From Vreelandella salicampi (GTDB lineage: Bacteria; Pseudomonadota; Gammaproteobacteria; Pseudomonadales; Halomonadaceae), in assembly GCF_013415105.1 (NCBI RefSeq), contig NZ_JACCDF010000006.1, forward strand, positions 124,001 through 188,000: a stretch of 64,000 nucleotides of DNA. The letters run 5' to 3'. Of the stretch, positions 18,321-27,398 are shown one piece after another. Positions within the stretch are counted from its first letter, which is position 1. Each line of letters opens with the position of its first letter. Position numbers and translations under genes: made by a program. Below the pieces are notes generated by a model. It ran no database searches. It saw only the letters and a list, made by a program, of their open reading frames with translations, and was not told the DNA's origin.

Positions 18321-19604
18321 CTAGCGCAATTGCAGCAGCATCGTCTCGGGTGCTTCCAGATACGCTTTCCACTGGTTACAAAAACGCGCAATGGTGCCAC
18401 CGTCGATAAAGCGATGATCGCCCGCCCAAGTCACGGTGAGCATTGCCCGACGCGTCACATTCCCTGCCGAATCAAAGCGCGGCAACCACTGCGTTTTACC
18501 GATGGCCACAATCGCCCCTTCCGGTGCGTTGATAATTGGCGACGCGTACGTACCGCCCATCGCTCCAATGTTGGAGATGGTGATTGTGCCGCCCTTAAGA
18601 TCGGCCTGCTCGACACGCCCTTCTCGCGCGGCTTGGGTCAAGCGCCCGACTTCACCGGCGACTTCCAGCAATGAGAGCGCCCCAACGTTTTTCACGTTGG
18701 GCACCAAAAGCCCTACTTTACTATCCACCGCCATACCGATATTGCACTCGGGGTAGTAAGCAAGCTCCGTGGCCTCGGGATTTAGCTGGGCATTCAGAAT
18801 CGGGTGTGCCTCTACGGCCAACGCCATCGCTTTCATGAAAAACGGCATCAATGTCAGCCGCTCACCCAGCGTCTCCGCTTGGGGCTTCAAACGCTCGCGC
18901 AGCGCAAGGAGCTCGGTCACGTCAATTTCTTCACCGTACTGAAAGTGAGGAATGGTCGTGGCTGCGGCCACCATCTGTTTGGCCATGGCGGCACGCACGC
19001 CGCGTAGCGGCTCTACCCGCGGCGCATTTTGTGAGGCGGGGGCGTTGGCACGCGTTTGTGGAGCCTCTAGATACCCCAATACGTCTTCTTTTAATACGCG
19101 GCCATCTTTGCCTGAACCGGCAATCGCGGCTAAATCCAACCCGTGCTCACGTACCAACCGACGCACAGCGGGACTCGCCGGCGTTTTACCGTAGGCGCCG
19201 CCCGCCTTGGCAGCTGCCGTTTCAAAACTCTCAAGCTCGGGCGCAGTTTTTGGTGCTGGCGTGGTATTTGGCTGTTGCGTGCCTGGCGTGGATTGCGCAT
19301 TTTCCTGTGGCGCGGAAACACTTGCCGTCTCGCTCGATGCTTTAGCGTTATCAGATGACGCCGCCTCACCTTCCGCCTGGTAAGCGTAAAGCGGCGCATG
19401 CACCTTGGCGATTTGCCCTTGGTCCACGTAAAGTTTGGTCACCACTCCTGGCTCGGGCGCGGTAATCTCCACCAGCGCCTTATCGGTCATGACTTCCACA
19501 ACCGGCTGATCTTCTTCGATGGTGTCGCCTTCAGCCACGCGCCATTCGACCACTTCGCACTCAACAATCCCTTCGCCGATATCCGGCAGCATGAAATCGC
19601 TCAT
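18321..19604 (-). CDS. bkdB: Dihydrolipoamide acyltransferase (E2) of branched-chain 2-oxoacid dehydrogenase
   Basis: E2 core subunit, 427 residues. There is a single lipoyl domain at the N-terminus with the lipoylated Lys42 (VMTDKALVEI), an Ala/Pro/Gln-rich linker (about 80-130), a peripheral-subunit-binding domain (ASPAVRRLVREHGLDL through GRVLKEDVL, about 140-180) and the catalytic acyltransferase domain ending in DHRFIDGGTIARF with its His and Asp. One lipoyl domain and the adjacent alpha/beta E1 genes point to branched-chain rather than pyruvate dehydrogenase. ATG at 19604 follows GAGGAGACA; a GTG lies one codon upstream. No E3 (lpd) gene is in the cluster. Confidence 0.88.
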   Translation of the reverse strand: MSDFMLPDIGEGIVECEVVEWRVAEGDTIEEDQPVVEVMTDKALVEITAPEPGVVTKLYVDQGQIAKVHAPLYAYQAEGEAASSDNAKASSETASVSAPQENAQSTPGTQQPNTTPAPKTAPELESFETAAAKAGGAYGKTPASPAVRRLVREHGLDLAAIAGSGKDGRVLKEDVLGYLEAPQTRANAPASQNAPRVEPLRGVRAAMAKQMVAAATTIPHFQYGEEIDVTELLALRERLKPQAETLGERLTLMPFFMKAMALAVEAHPILNAQLNPEATELAYYPECNIGMAVDSKVGLLVPNVKNVGALSLLEVAGEVGRLTQAAREGRVEQADLKGGTITISNIGAMGGTYASPIINAPEGAIVAIGKTQWLPRFDSAGNVTRRAMLTVTWAGDHRFIDGGTIARFCNQWKAYLEAPETMLLQLR

Positions 19605-19635
19605 CACTGTCTCCTCTTATGCACGTCAATCGGCA

Positions 19636-20613
19636 TTAAAAATTAACGCTATGTTGAATCGCTTCGAAAATTTTCAGGTGATCGGGGAAGTACTCTTTCT
19701 CCAGCGTCAGCGGGAAAGGCGTATCCAGCCCCGTCACCCGTGCGATAGGCGACTCTAAGTAGAGGAAACAGCGCTCTTGAATTGTCGTGGCAATTTCGCC
19801 AGCAAAGCCACCGGTTAACGGCGCTTCGTGGGTAATAACCAAGCGCCCGGTTTTGAGTACCGATTCCGCCACGGTATCCGCATCCCAAGGCAACAGGCTT
19901 CTCAGGTCGATCACTTCACAGGCAATGCCCGCTTCTTCGGCAAGCGCCACGGCTTTGTCGATCACTTCCATCTGCGCGCCCCAGCCCACCAAGGTGACAT
20001 CGGTGCCTTCCTTGGTGATTTCCGCCTCGCCAATCGGCAGCTGGTAATCCTCCTCGGGGACCTCACCGGTGGAGGCGCGGTAAAGGCGCTTAGGCTCGAA
20101 AAAGATCACCGGGTCGGGGTCGCGAATGGCAGCAAGAAGCAAGCCTTTGGCTTGATAAGGGTTGCGCGGCACCACCACTTTCAGGCCGGGCGTATGGACA
20201 AAATACGCCTCAGGTGATTGCGAGTGATAAAGCCCGCCGTTGATGCCGCCCCCGTAAGGGGTACGAATGGTTAAACCACCGACGTTGAAAAGATCGCCCG
20301 AGCGGTAGCGAAACTTTGCTGTCTCGTTAACGATTTGATCAAACGCCGGGAAGATATAATCGGCAAACTGAATTTCGGCGACCGGCACCCCGCCTTGGGC
20401 GGCCAGACCGTTCGCAAACCCGATAATACCCTGCTCAACCAGCGGAGTATTAAAGCAGCGCGCTTTGCCGTATTTTTCTTGCAAATGGCTCGTCGCACGG
20501 AAAACACCGCCAAAAATGCCGACATCTTCGCCAAAGCAGACCACTTTTTCATCTTCCGCCATGGCGATATCCAAGGCATTATTGATGGCTTGCAGCATGT
20601 TCATCGTCGGCAT
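19636..20613 (-). CDS. bkdA2: 2-oxoacid dehydrogenase E1 beta subunit
   Basis: Transketolase-like beta subunit of E1, 325 residues from the ATG at 20613 ([15 protein letters not shown]), with ribosome site GGAGGGGAA. It shows the family motifs [20 protein letters not shown] (TPP-side Glu), NPLVEQ-like [16 protein letters not shown] and [13 protein letters not shown]. It pairs with the E1 alpha subunit to decarboxylate branched-chain 2-oxoacids using thiamine diphosphate. The frame extends upstream into the E1 alpha gene but that is not a likely start. It begins 1 nt after the E1 alpha stop. Confidence 0.9.
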   Translation of the reverse strand: MPTMNMLQAINNALDIAMAEDEKVVCFGEDVGIFGGVFRATSHLQEKYGKARCFNTPLVEQGIIGFANGLAAQGGVPVAEIQFADYIFPAFDQIVNETAKFRYRSGDLFNVGGLTIRTPYGGGINGGLYHSQSPEAYFVHTPGLKVVVPRNPYQAKGLLLAAIRDPDPVIFFEPKRLYRASTGEVPEEDYQLPIGEAEITKEGTDVTLVGWGAQMEVIDKAVALAEEAGIACEVIDLRSLLPWDADTVAESVLKTGRLVITHEAPLTGGFAGEIATTIQERCFLYLESPIARVTGLDTPFPLTLEKEYFPDHLKIFEAIQHSVNF

Positions 20614-20614
20614 G

Positions 20615-21817
20615 TTATTCCCCTCCCGCGTGGTTGGCGACATCGCGCACATCGAGATCGAGCGATTTCGCTCCGCGCGGGTACGCCTCAGGGTAGCGAC
20701 GAATATGCTGCTTGAGAGCATCAAACTGATGCTGCAACGCGGGCGTCACATCGGCATAAACATCGCTGATCAGGGTATCGAGGGCTGGGGATGGCCGCTT
20801 TTCAGCGCGTTTCATCGTTTCTAGCACTTCGCGACGCAAGCGCTCCTGTGTTTCGGTCTCTTCATCATCGCTCCACCACTCCTTGTGGTTTAGCCATTTT
20901 TGCATACGCAGGATGGGATCTTTTAACCGCCACGTTTCTTCTTCGCTCTTGGCGCGATACCCAGATGGGTCATCAGATGAAGAGTGCGCAGCCAAGCGAT
21001 ACGTCATCGCTTCGATCAGCACCGGTTGGTTTTTTTCCACGGCGATTTTGCGCGCTTGGTGTGTCGCTTCGTAGACGGCCAGCACATCGTTACCATCGAC
21101 GCGAATAACGTGCATGCGATAGCCAAACGCGCGCGGGGCGATGCCATCGGCGGCAAACTGTTCGTTCGCGGGTGTGGAAATTGCGTAACCGTTATTACGG
21201 CAGAAGAAGATCACCGGCACCTGATGTACCGAGGCCATGTTCAGCGCGGCATGAAAATCCCCTTCAGAGGCAGCGCCCTCACCAAAGAACGTCAACGTGC
21301 AGTGTCCTTCTTTGGCCAGTTTTTGTCCGTAAGCGTAGCCGGTTGCCTGCGGTATCTGGGTCGCGAGCGGTGAGGAAATTGTCATGTAGTGCAGTTTGCG
21401 CGAACCATAGTGCACGGGCATCTGACGCCCTTTGCCGTAATCGAGCTCATTACCGAAGAGTTGGTTCATAAACTCATCGAAGCTGAAACCCCGATACATT
21501 AGCGCGCCTTGCTCACGGTACTGCGCCATGATCATGTCGGCATCATCAAGGGCAGCGGTCGCCCCCACTACCGATGCCTCTTCGCCGGTACACTGCATAT
21601 AGAACGACAGCCGCCCCTGGCGCTGGGCAGCCATCATGCGCTCGTCCATAATACGGGTCGAAAGCATGGCGTGGTAAATGCGGCGGGCGTGATCCCGGGT
21701 CAACTCGGGGGCTTGTGCTTCGTCGTGAAGCTCGCCCTCCGGGTTTAATACCCTAAAGGTGGGGATCGAAAACTCATCACCGGTCATAAAGTCCGGCGCG
21801 TAAATCGTTTGTGTCAT
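20615..21817 (-). CDS. bkdA1: 2-oxoacid dehydrogenase E1 alpha subunit
   Basis: TPP-binding alpha subunit, 400 residues, branched-chain type. The thiamine diphosphate motif is [20 protein letters not shown] and later [11 protein letters not shown]. The loop [11 protein letters not shown] (His278 to Arg288) matches the loop that carries the regulatory phosphoserine in mitochondrial branched-chain E1 alpha. The long N-terminal arm before the catalytic fold is also typical of branched-chain enzymes. First gene of the operon; ATG at 21817 with AAGGACAATAATC upstream. Confidence 0.9.
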   Translation of the reverse strand: MTQTIYAPDFMTGDEFSIPTFRVLNPEGELHDEAQAPELTRDHARRIYHAMLSTRIMDERMMAAQRQGRLSFYMQCTGEEASVVGATAALDDADMIMAQYREQGALMYRGFSFDEFMNQLFGNELDYGKGRQMPVHYGSRKLHYMTISSPLATQIPQATGYAYGQKLAKEGHCTLTFFGEGAASEGDFHAALNMASVHQVPVIFFCRNNGYAISTPANEQFAADGIAPRAFGYRMHVIRVDGNDVLAVYEATHQARKIAVEKNQPVLIEAMTYRLAAHSSSDDPSGYRAKSEEETWRLKDPILRMQKWLNHKEWWSDDEETETQERLRREVLETMKRAEKRPSPALDTLISDVYADVTPALQHQFDALKQHIRRYPEAYPRGAKSLDLDVRDVANHAGGE

Positions 21818-21910
21818 GATTATTGTCCTTGTCTTGCCCCTTTTGAGGGCAGTGTTGTCGGTTTTTTCCCATTATGCCAGGGGATTTCCCTAGCATCGGT
21901 CAACGCAACA

Positions 21911-21924
21911 TGTCACACGTGACA
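21911..21924. promoter_or_regulatory. Inverted repeat upstream of the 2-oxoacid dehydrogenase operon
   Basis: TGTCAC-AC-GTGACA, 6-bp perfect arms with a 2-bp spacer, 94-107 nt upstream of the E1 alpha start. On the minus strand a possible -35 (TTGACC, 21898-21903) lies just downstream of it, with CATAAT 21 nt further, which is a wider spacing than usual. Reads as a candidate operator; the regulator is unknown. Confidence 0.45.
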
Positions 21925-21978
21925 GATCACATATAACAACACGACACTAACGCAGTCACTTCCTTTACGGCATTCGAC

Positions 21979-22746
21979 TTAAGCGGTATGCGAACGCAAC
22001 CGCCGCTGTAACACTTCAAAAAAACTGTCAACGCTCAGCGCCAACAAGGCAATGACCAACGCCCCCTGTACCACATAGGCCATATTGGTATTAATGATGC
22101 CGGCGATAATCGGGTCGCCTAAGTTACTCGCACCCACTGTTGAGCCCAACGCGGCGGTTGCAATGTTAATGGTAATGGAGGTGCGCACGCCGGCAAGAAT
22201 CACGGGAGCCGCCAGTGGAAGCTCGACCTGGCGTAGAATTTGGCCGTCGGTCATGCCCATCCCTCGCGCCGACGAAATTGTCGCGAGGTCGACATCTTTT
22301 AGGCCAGCAATCGTATTGCGCACAATCGGCAACAACCCATAAAGCACCAAGGCGACAATAATTGGCAGCGTGCCAAAACCCAGTGCCGGCACGGCCAGCG
22401 CCAGCACCGCGACGGGCGGAAACGTCTGCCCCATCGAGGCCACCTGCGTGGCCAGGGGTAAAAAATCACGTCCCCACTGCCGCGTCACCGCGACGCCTGC
22501 TAAAAGGCCCACGCTAACCGTAAAGAGAGCAGCGACGCCAACCACAAATAAATGCCGCCCTAAAAGCGTGATAAAATCCGCACGCTGATAAATCACTTGC
22601 CGGGCATCAGGCGCTAACCAACGAAAGACAGCTTCAGTCGCTGGCATTGCCACAACCGCCAAAGCCAGCAGCACTACCCATATCACGGGAACCAGTAGCT
22701 GCGCGGGATGGTAGGTGGAAAGAGAAGGCTGAGGCTTACGACTCAC
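21979..22746 (-). CDS. yehW: Osmoprotectant ABC transporter permease, YehW type
   Basis: Small permease of a glycine betaine/osmoprotectant-type importer, 255 residues. Five or so membrane segments; the EAA loop reads ISSARGMGMTDGQILRQVELPLA, typical of OpuCB/YehW. I start it at the GTG at 22746, which follows AAGGAAG by 6 nt and overlaps the ATPase stop by 11 nt; a longer frame to 22809 lies inside the ATPase gene. Last gene of osmF-yehY-yehX-yehW. Confidence 0.88.
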   Translation of the reverse strand: MSRKPQPSLSTYHPAQLLVPVIWVVLLALAVVAMPATEAVFRWLAPDARQVIYQRADFITLLGRHLFVVGVAALFTVSVGLLAGVAVTRQWGRDFLPLATQVASMGQTFPPVAVLALAVPALGFGTLPIIVALVLYGLLPIVRNTIAGLKDVDLATISSARGMGMTDGQILRQVELPLAAPVILAGVRTSITINIATAALGSTVGASNLGDPIIAGIINTNMAYVVQGALVIALLALSVDSFFEVLQRRLRSHTA

Positions 22747-23704
22747 GCGAGCTTCCTTGTTCTGACGAGTGGGCTTCCTTAACGAGTTTGCGTAGCGATA
22801 GCTCTCCAACCGGCATATCGTGCTGGTCCACCACGGTCAGCCGCTCGCTATGGTCGCGCAACATCATTGAGAGCGCCTGGCGCAACGTATAGCGGGCGGG
22901 AATACGCGACTGCGCCGGAAGCGTAGGCCCAAGCGGTGCCATGTGATCTTTCACGCGGGTGAGCGACGCCTGCTTCAGCCCCCTTTCCAAACCGCCTAAA
23001 AGTGAATCGACAAAGGCATCGGCCGGCTTTTGCAAAAGAGACAGTGGGGTGCCCTGCTGAATGACTTTGCCAGCACGCATGACCACTAAGTGATCCGCTA
23101 AACGCAGCGCTTCATCCATATCGTGGGTGACAAACACGATGGTTTTATGCAACCGCGCCTGCAGCTGCATTAGCATTTCTTGGAGTTTTTCACGGGTAAT
23201 GGGATCCAGCGCGCCAAAGGGCTCATCCATCAGCAAAATGTCCGGATCCGCCGCGAGCGCACGCGCTACCCCGACCCGTTGCGCCTGACCGCCGGAAAGC
23301 TGATGCGGGTACTTATTAGCAAATTCTCCGACCGGTAACCCCAGAAGCTGCATCAATTCTTCAACACGTTGACGCACTTGGCTTGCCGGCCACTTGAGAA
23401 GCCGCGGCACTAAGCCAATATTGCGCGCGACGTTCCAATGCGGGAAAAGTCCCGTATTTTGAATCACATAGCCAATGCGGCGGCGTAACAGCACGGGATC
23501 GTAGTCAGAAATTGCTTGCTCATCGAGCAAAATCTCGCCTTCACTATGCGCTAGCAAACGGTTAATCATGCGCAGCGTAGTGGATTTACCGCAGCCAGAC
23601 GTTCCCACTAAGGCACAAAACTTCCCCTTGGGGACACTCAGCGAAACATCGTCAACGGCTACGGTATCGTCAAAATATTTGTAAACGTTACGTAGCTCAA
23701 TCAT
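22736..23704 (-). CDS. yehX: Osmoprotectant ABC transporter ATPase, YehX type
   Basis: ATP-binding subunit, 322 residues. Walker A GTSGCGKS (about 34-41), signature LSGGQAQRVGVARALA, Walker B ILLMDEPFGALD, switch His in VTHDMDEAL. After the nucleotide-binding domain there is a C-terminal extension of about 80 residues with a CBS-like segment (YTLRQALSMMLRDHSERLTVV), as in OpuCA/YehX regulators of osmotic gating. Its ATG overlaps the stop of the larger permease gene by 8 nt. Confidence 0.9.
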   Translation of the reverse strand: MIELRNVYKYFDDTVAVDDVSLSVPKGKFCALVGTSGCGKSTTLRMINRLLAHSEGEILLDEQAISDYDPVLLRRRIGYVIQNTGLFPHWNVARNIGLVPRLLKWPASQVRQRVEELMQLLGLPVGEFANKYPHQLSGGQAQRVGVARALAADPDILLMDEPFGALDPITREKLQEMLMQLQARLHKTIVFVTHDMDEALRLADHLVVMRAGKVIQQGTPLSLLQKPADAFVDSLLGGLERGLKQASLTRVKDHMAPLGPTLPAQSRIPARYTLRQALSMMLRDHSERLTVVDQHDMPVGELSLRKLVKEAHSSEQGSSRES

Positions 23705-24902
23705 ACGCCGCTCCCCGGCGCAACTGCGCTGCCAAAGCGCCTATTCCTGCATCCGCGGCGAGCGCCATGACCAAGATAGGCAATGCCCCTAGTAACACCA
23801 TATCCATCGCGGCTTGCCCTAATCCTTGAAAAATAAAAGCCCCCAGACCACCGGCGCCAATTAAAGCGGCCACCGCCGTTAAACCGATGGCTTGGACCAT
23901 CGTGATGCGCACCCCTTCAAGCAAAATCGGCAGCGCCAGCGGTACGCGCACCTGCCAAAACCGCTGCGAAGTACGCATCCCCATGCCGGTGGCTGCATCG
24001 AGCACATCGGGGCTTACGGCTTCTAGCGCCACATAGGTATTACGTACGATGGGCAAGAGGCTGTAGATGATCAACGCAATCAGAGCGGGCGTCCAACCAA
24101 TTCCTTTAATGCCTAACTGTGCGGCAAAGGGAACATTTGCCGAAAGCCACGCCAGCGGAGCCAATAACAAACCAAAAAGCGCTAGGCTGGGCACTGTCTG
24201 AAAAAAATTCAGCAGCGCAAAGCCGCCTCGCTGAAGGCGATAAAAGCGACGCATCAAGAGTGCTATCCCCATGCCCAGTACGATGCTGACGCTCACAGCA
24301 ATTGTGACCAGCGCTAGATGTTGGCGAATTGCTTGATAAAACTGTGCCTCACGGACCTGAAACTCTTGCACCAGCGCTAGGCTATCCAGCCAAAGGGCAG
24401 CGCACCCCAACCATACAGCGCCAATTCCTATTAGCAGAAGTGCCATCCACCCCCGTGCTAAGGATAAACGCAAGCGCAACTCGATCAGCCCCAAAAGGGC
24501 TAAGAACATCACCACCCAATAAGCCGGCCCGATACCGAGCCGCGCCTGGGGTTGCGAGGCATCAACCAACCAGTGGCTAGCCGCCATTAACCCAAACGGC
24601 ATTAGCAGTAATAACAGCACCATCGCCGCAAACTGGGCCACGTAGCTCAACCGTGTACGCTCGGGATGGCTTGCGAGCACCATCATGGCCAGAATGATCA
24701 GCGACGCGAGCGCGCCACCTCCCCAACTCAGCGCCTGCCAAACGGGGTAGCCAGTGCCCGATACAATCCGATTGGCCGCAACACTAACCGTTGGAAGTCC
24801 CCATACCGCTGCCAGCATTGCAAGACCCAACGTCAGAATTACCCAGTTGGGTCGCCACTGTGAAAAGCGTCCCTGCGTGGGTAGCGCGTCCTTCAACGGC
24901 AT
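23697..24902 (-). CDS. yehY: Osmoprotectant ABC transporter permease, YehY type
   Basis: Larger permease, 401 residues (E. coli YehY about 385). About four extra N-terminal membrane segments precede a normal permease core with the loop DAATGMGMRTSQRFWQVRVPLA. Two unequal permeases flanking one ATPase is the yeh/osm arrangement. Starts 3 nt after the osmF stop, so coupled; ends overlapping the ATPase start. Confidence 0.9.
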   Translation of the reverse strand: MPLKDALPTQGRFSQWRPNWVILTLGLAMLAAVWGLPTVSVAANRIVSGTGYPVWQALSWGGGALASLIILAMMVLASHPERTRLSYVAQFAAMVLLLLLMPFGLMAASHWLVDASQPQARLGIGPAYWVVMFLALLGLIELRLRLSLARGWMALLLIGIGAVWLGCAALWLDSLALVQEFQVREAQFYQAIRQHLALVTIAVSVSIVLGMGIALLMRRFYRLQRGGFALLNFFQTVPSLALFGLLLAPLAWLSANVPFAAQLGIKGIGWTPALIALIIYSLLPIVRNTYVALEAVSPDVLDAATGMGMRTSQRFWQVRVPLALPILLEGVRITMVQAIGLTAVAALIGAGGLGAFIFQGLGQAAMDMVLLGALPILVMALAADAGIGALAAQLRRGAAYD

Positions 24903-24905
24903 AGA

Positions 24906-25853
24906 TTATTGACCCGAGGTATTGCGGCGTAAATTGTCCAAGTAGTCTTGAGCCACTTGCTCAGCTGCAAGGCCATTGACGGCGACATCGGCATTCAACC
25001 GCTGCAGCGTTTCAAGGTCTAGAGAAGTAAAAACCGTTTCCAGCGCGGGTTCTATCTGCGGGTACTGTTCAAGTACGTCTTCGCGCACCACGGGGGCGGG
25101 CTGATAAACCGGCTGCACCCCTTTTGAATCTTCCAGCACGACAAGCCCTAGCGCATTTAGTCCGCCATCGGTGCCATACGTCATTGCTGCATTGGTACCA
25201 CTGGTTTGCTGCGCGGCCGCGCGCATGGTAGCGGCGGTATTACCACCAGAGAGTACCAGCAGCTGATCTTCGCTTAGCTCAAACCCATAAGCCTCTTGGA
25301 AGGCAGGTAGGGCCTGTTCGGACTCAACGAACTCAGCGCTCGCCGCGAACTTAAACTCACCGCCCGAGGCCAGGTAATCGGCTAAATCTTCCAGCGTTTC
25401 TAACCCATGTTCACGGGCTATGTCCTGGCGCACGCTCATCGCCCAGGTATTGTTGGCGCTGGCAGGCGTGAGCCAAACCAGCCCGTTCTCAGCATCGCGC
25501 TCGCGTACCGTTTGGTACGCTTTTTCCGCATTATTCCAGACCGGACTATCGGCCATATCGAAAAAGAACGCGCCATTACCTGTGTACTCTGGGTAGAGGT
25601 CAATTTCCCCGGTTTTTAGCGCTTGTCTCACCACGCTTGTGGCGCCTAGCTGTATGCGGTTCTCGGTGGGGATCCCCTCGTGCTCAAGCGTCTGAAGAAT
25701 CAGCTCGCCTAGCACGCCCCCTTCGGTGTCGATTTTAGACGACACCACCACAGGATCGTTTGCCTGGGCCTGGGCCTGGGCCTGGGCCTGGGCGGATACC
25801 ATGACGGTTGCCGAGATAACGCTCGTCGCAATGATTGATGTCGTGAGGCGCAT
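24906..25853 (-). CDS. osmF: Osmoprotectant-binding protein OsmF/YehZ
   Basis: Periplasmic binding protein of the OpuAC/ProX type, about 315 residues. The signal peptide (MRLTTSIIATSVISATVMVS) is followed by five Ala-Gln pairs, encoded by a hexanucleotide repeat, and then the mature start NDPVVVSSKIDTEGG. Binding-fold motifs such as YPEYTGNGA and TYGTDGGLNALGL are typical of this family. Three in-frame starts exist (TTG 25871, ATG 25859, ATG 25853); AAGGA is best spaced for the ATG at 25853. First gene of the osmF-yehYXW operon; E. coli homologues respond to osmotic and stationary-phase stress through RpoS. Confidence 0.9.
   Translation of the reverse strand: MRLTTSIIATSVISATVMVSAQAQAQAQAQANDPVVVSSKIDTEGGVLGELILQTLEHEGIPTENRIQLGATSVVRQALKTGEIDLYPEYTGNGAFFFDMADSPVWNNAEKAYQTVRERDAENGLVWLTPASANNTWAMSVRQDIAREHGLETLEDLADYLASGGEFKFAASAEFVESEQALPAFQEAYGFELSEDQLLVLSGGNTAATMRAAAQQTSGTNAAMTYGTDGGLNALGLVVLEDSKGVQPVYQPAPVVREDVLEQYPQIEPALETVFTSLDLETLQRLNADVAVNGLAAEQVAQDYLDNLRRNTSGQ
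25762..25791. repeat. Hexanucleotide tandem repeat in the osmF signal region
   Basis: Five exact copies of GCCTGG on the + strand (CCAGGC on the coding strand), encoding repeated Ala-Gln at the signal-peptidase region. Because the unit is two codons, changes in copy number keep the frame. Confidence 0.95.
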
Positions 25854-25872
25854 AGTCATGTTCCTTTTCAAG

Positions 25873-25891
25873 CAGAGGCAAAGGGCCTCTG
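25873..25891 (-). promoter_or_regulatory. Inverted repeat in the osmF leader
   Basis: CAGAGGC-AAAGG-GCCTCTG: 7-bp perfect arms with a 5-nt loop, about 20 nt upstream of the chosen osmF start and just upstream of the AAGGA ribosome site. It could be an mRNA hairpin in the leader or an operator near the promoter. Confidence 0.4.
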
Positions 25892-25978
25892 TCGCGGATT
25901 GGCCAAATTTAGCGGTTCACGATGGAGTATAAGACCTCAGCGCGTTGAAGTCAGACGCTCGCAAGTAACTGGCGCAAC

Positions 25979-27388
25979 TTAGGCAGTTTCTACGACCCAT
26001 GTCGTGCCTTCGCGTGAGTCTTTAAGCACAATACCTTGCGCGGCGAGTTCATCGCGAATGGCATCCGCTTTGGCAAAATCTTTTTTAGTTTTTGCCTCGG
26101 CACGTTCACTGATTTTGGCCTCGATCTCGGCCTCGCTCAGCGAGAGCACCTGCCCCCCTTTCAAAAAGGCCTCCGGCGACTGCTGCAACAGGCCGAGTGT
26201 CTCGGCCAGCGCTTTAAGCTCGTGTGCAAGTGTCGCCGCTTGCTCGGGGGCACTGCTTCTGACGCGATTAAGTTCTCGTACTAAATCAAACAGTACCGAC
26301 AGCGCTTCAGGGGTATTAAAGTCATCATCCATCGCAGCAAAAAAACGCTCACGAAAAATGCTTTCAGCGGAACTTAGCTCGGCATCCGCATTTAGCGTCG
26401 ATTCTCCAAGCGTTAGCCCTTCGAGTGACGTGTAAAAACGTACCAGCGACTTGCGCGCATCAACTAATGAATCTACCGAGTAATTAATCGGACTGCGATA
26501 GTGGCTGGCCACCAGCAGATAGCGCACGACTTCCGCATCGTGCTCGTCTAATACATCACGGATAGTGAAGAAATTGCCCAATGACTTGGACATTTTTTCT
26601 TGATTTACCCGGACCGCGCCAGCGTGCATCCATGTATTGACGAACGGCTTCCCATTAGCCGCTTCAGACTGAGCAATTTCGTTTTCATGATGAGGGAAGG
26701 TCAAATCCGGCCCGCCGCCATGGATATCAAAGGTATCGCCTAAGCAGCATTTCGACATCGCGGAGCACTCAATATGCCAACCGGGGCGACCGTCACCCCA
26801 GGGAGAAGCCCAATGGGCCTCACCGGATTTGGCGGCTTTCCAAAGCACAAAGTCGAGCGGGTCTTCCTTATTCGCATCGACATCGACGCGGGCGCCAGAG
26901 CGCATATCATCGAGATTGCGGTTATTGAGCTTGCCGTAGCCCTCAAACTTGCGCACCCGATAGTAGACGTCGCCATTATCCGCTGCGTAAGCATATCCTT
27001 TCGCGATCAGCGTTTCGATCATGGCGATAATGTCGTCGATATGGCGTGTTGCCCGCGGCTCTTCATCCGGCGGCAGCACGTTCAGGCTCGCCTCGTCTTC
27101 GTGCATGGCCGCGATCATGCGATCGGTCAGCGCCGTGATGCTTTCGCCATTTTCATCGGCACGCTTTAGTATCTTGTCGTCGATGTCGGTGACGTTGCGC
27201 ACGTAGGTTACGTCATACCCCCGTGCACGCAGGTAGCGGGTGATAACGTCAAACGCGACCATGACACGGGCGTGACCCAGATGGCAGTAGTCATAAACGG
27301 TCATCCCGCAGACATACATGCGCACCTTCCCTGGTTCAAGCGTTTGGAAAGGCTCTTTGCGGCGCGTTAACGTATTGTAAATCTGCAT
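25979..27388 (-). CDS. cysS: Cysteinyl-tRNA synthetase
   Basis: Class I aminoacyl-tRNA synthetase, 469 residues (usual length about 460). Zinc-binding Cys in [14 protein letters not shown]-like HLGH in CHLGHARV, zinc ligands in WHIECSAM and FPHHENE, and KMSKS in [11 protein letters not shown]. The C-terminal anticodon-binding domain ends with the [15 protein letters not shown] helix typical of CysRS. ATG at 27388 with GGAGGGCCT upstream. It lies 10 nt downstream of glnS and is probably cotranscribed. Confidence 0.97.
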   Translation of the reverse strand: MQIYNTLTRRKEPFQTLEPGKVRMYVCGMTVYDYCHLGHARVMVAFDVITRYLRARGYDVTYVRNVTDIDDKILKRADENGESITALTDRMIAAMHEDEASLNVLPPDEEPRATRHIDDIIAMIETLIAKGYAYAADNGDVYYRVRKFEGYGKLNNRNLDDMRSGARVDVDANKEDPLDFVLWKAAKSGEAHWASPWGDGRPGWHIECSAMSKCCLGDTFDIHGGGPDLTFPHHENEIAQSEAANGKPFVNTWMHAGAVRVNQEKMSKSLGNFFTIRDVLDEHDAEVVRYLLVASHYRSPINYSVDSLVDARKSLVRFYTSLEGLTLGESTLNADAELSSAESIFRERFFAAMDDDFNTPEALSVLFDLVRELNRVRSSAPEQAATLAHELKALAETLGLLQQSPEAFLKGGQVLSLSEAEIEAKISERAEAKTKKDFAKADAIRDELAAQGIVLKDSREGTTWVVETA

Positions 27389-27398
27389 AGGCCCTCCT

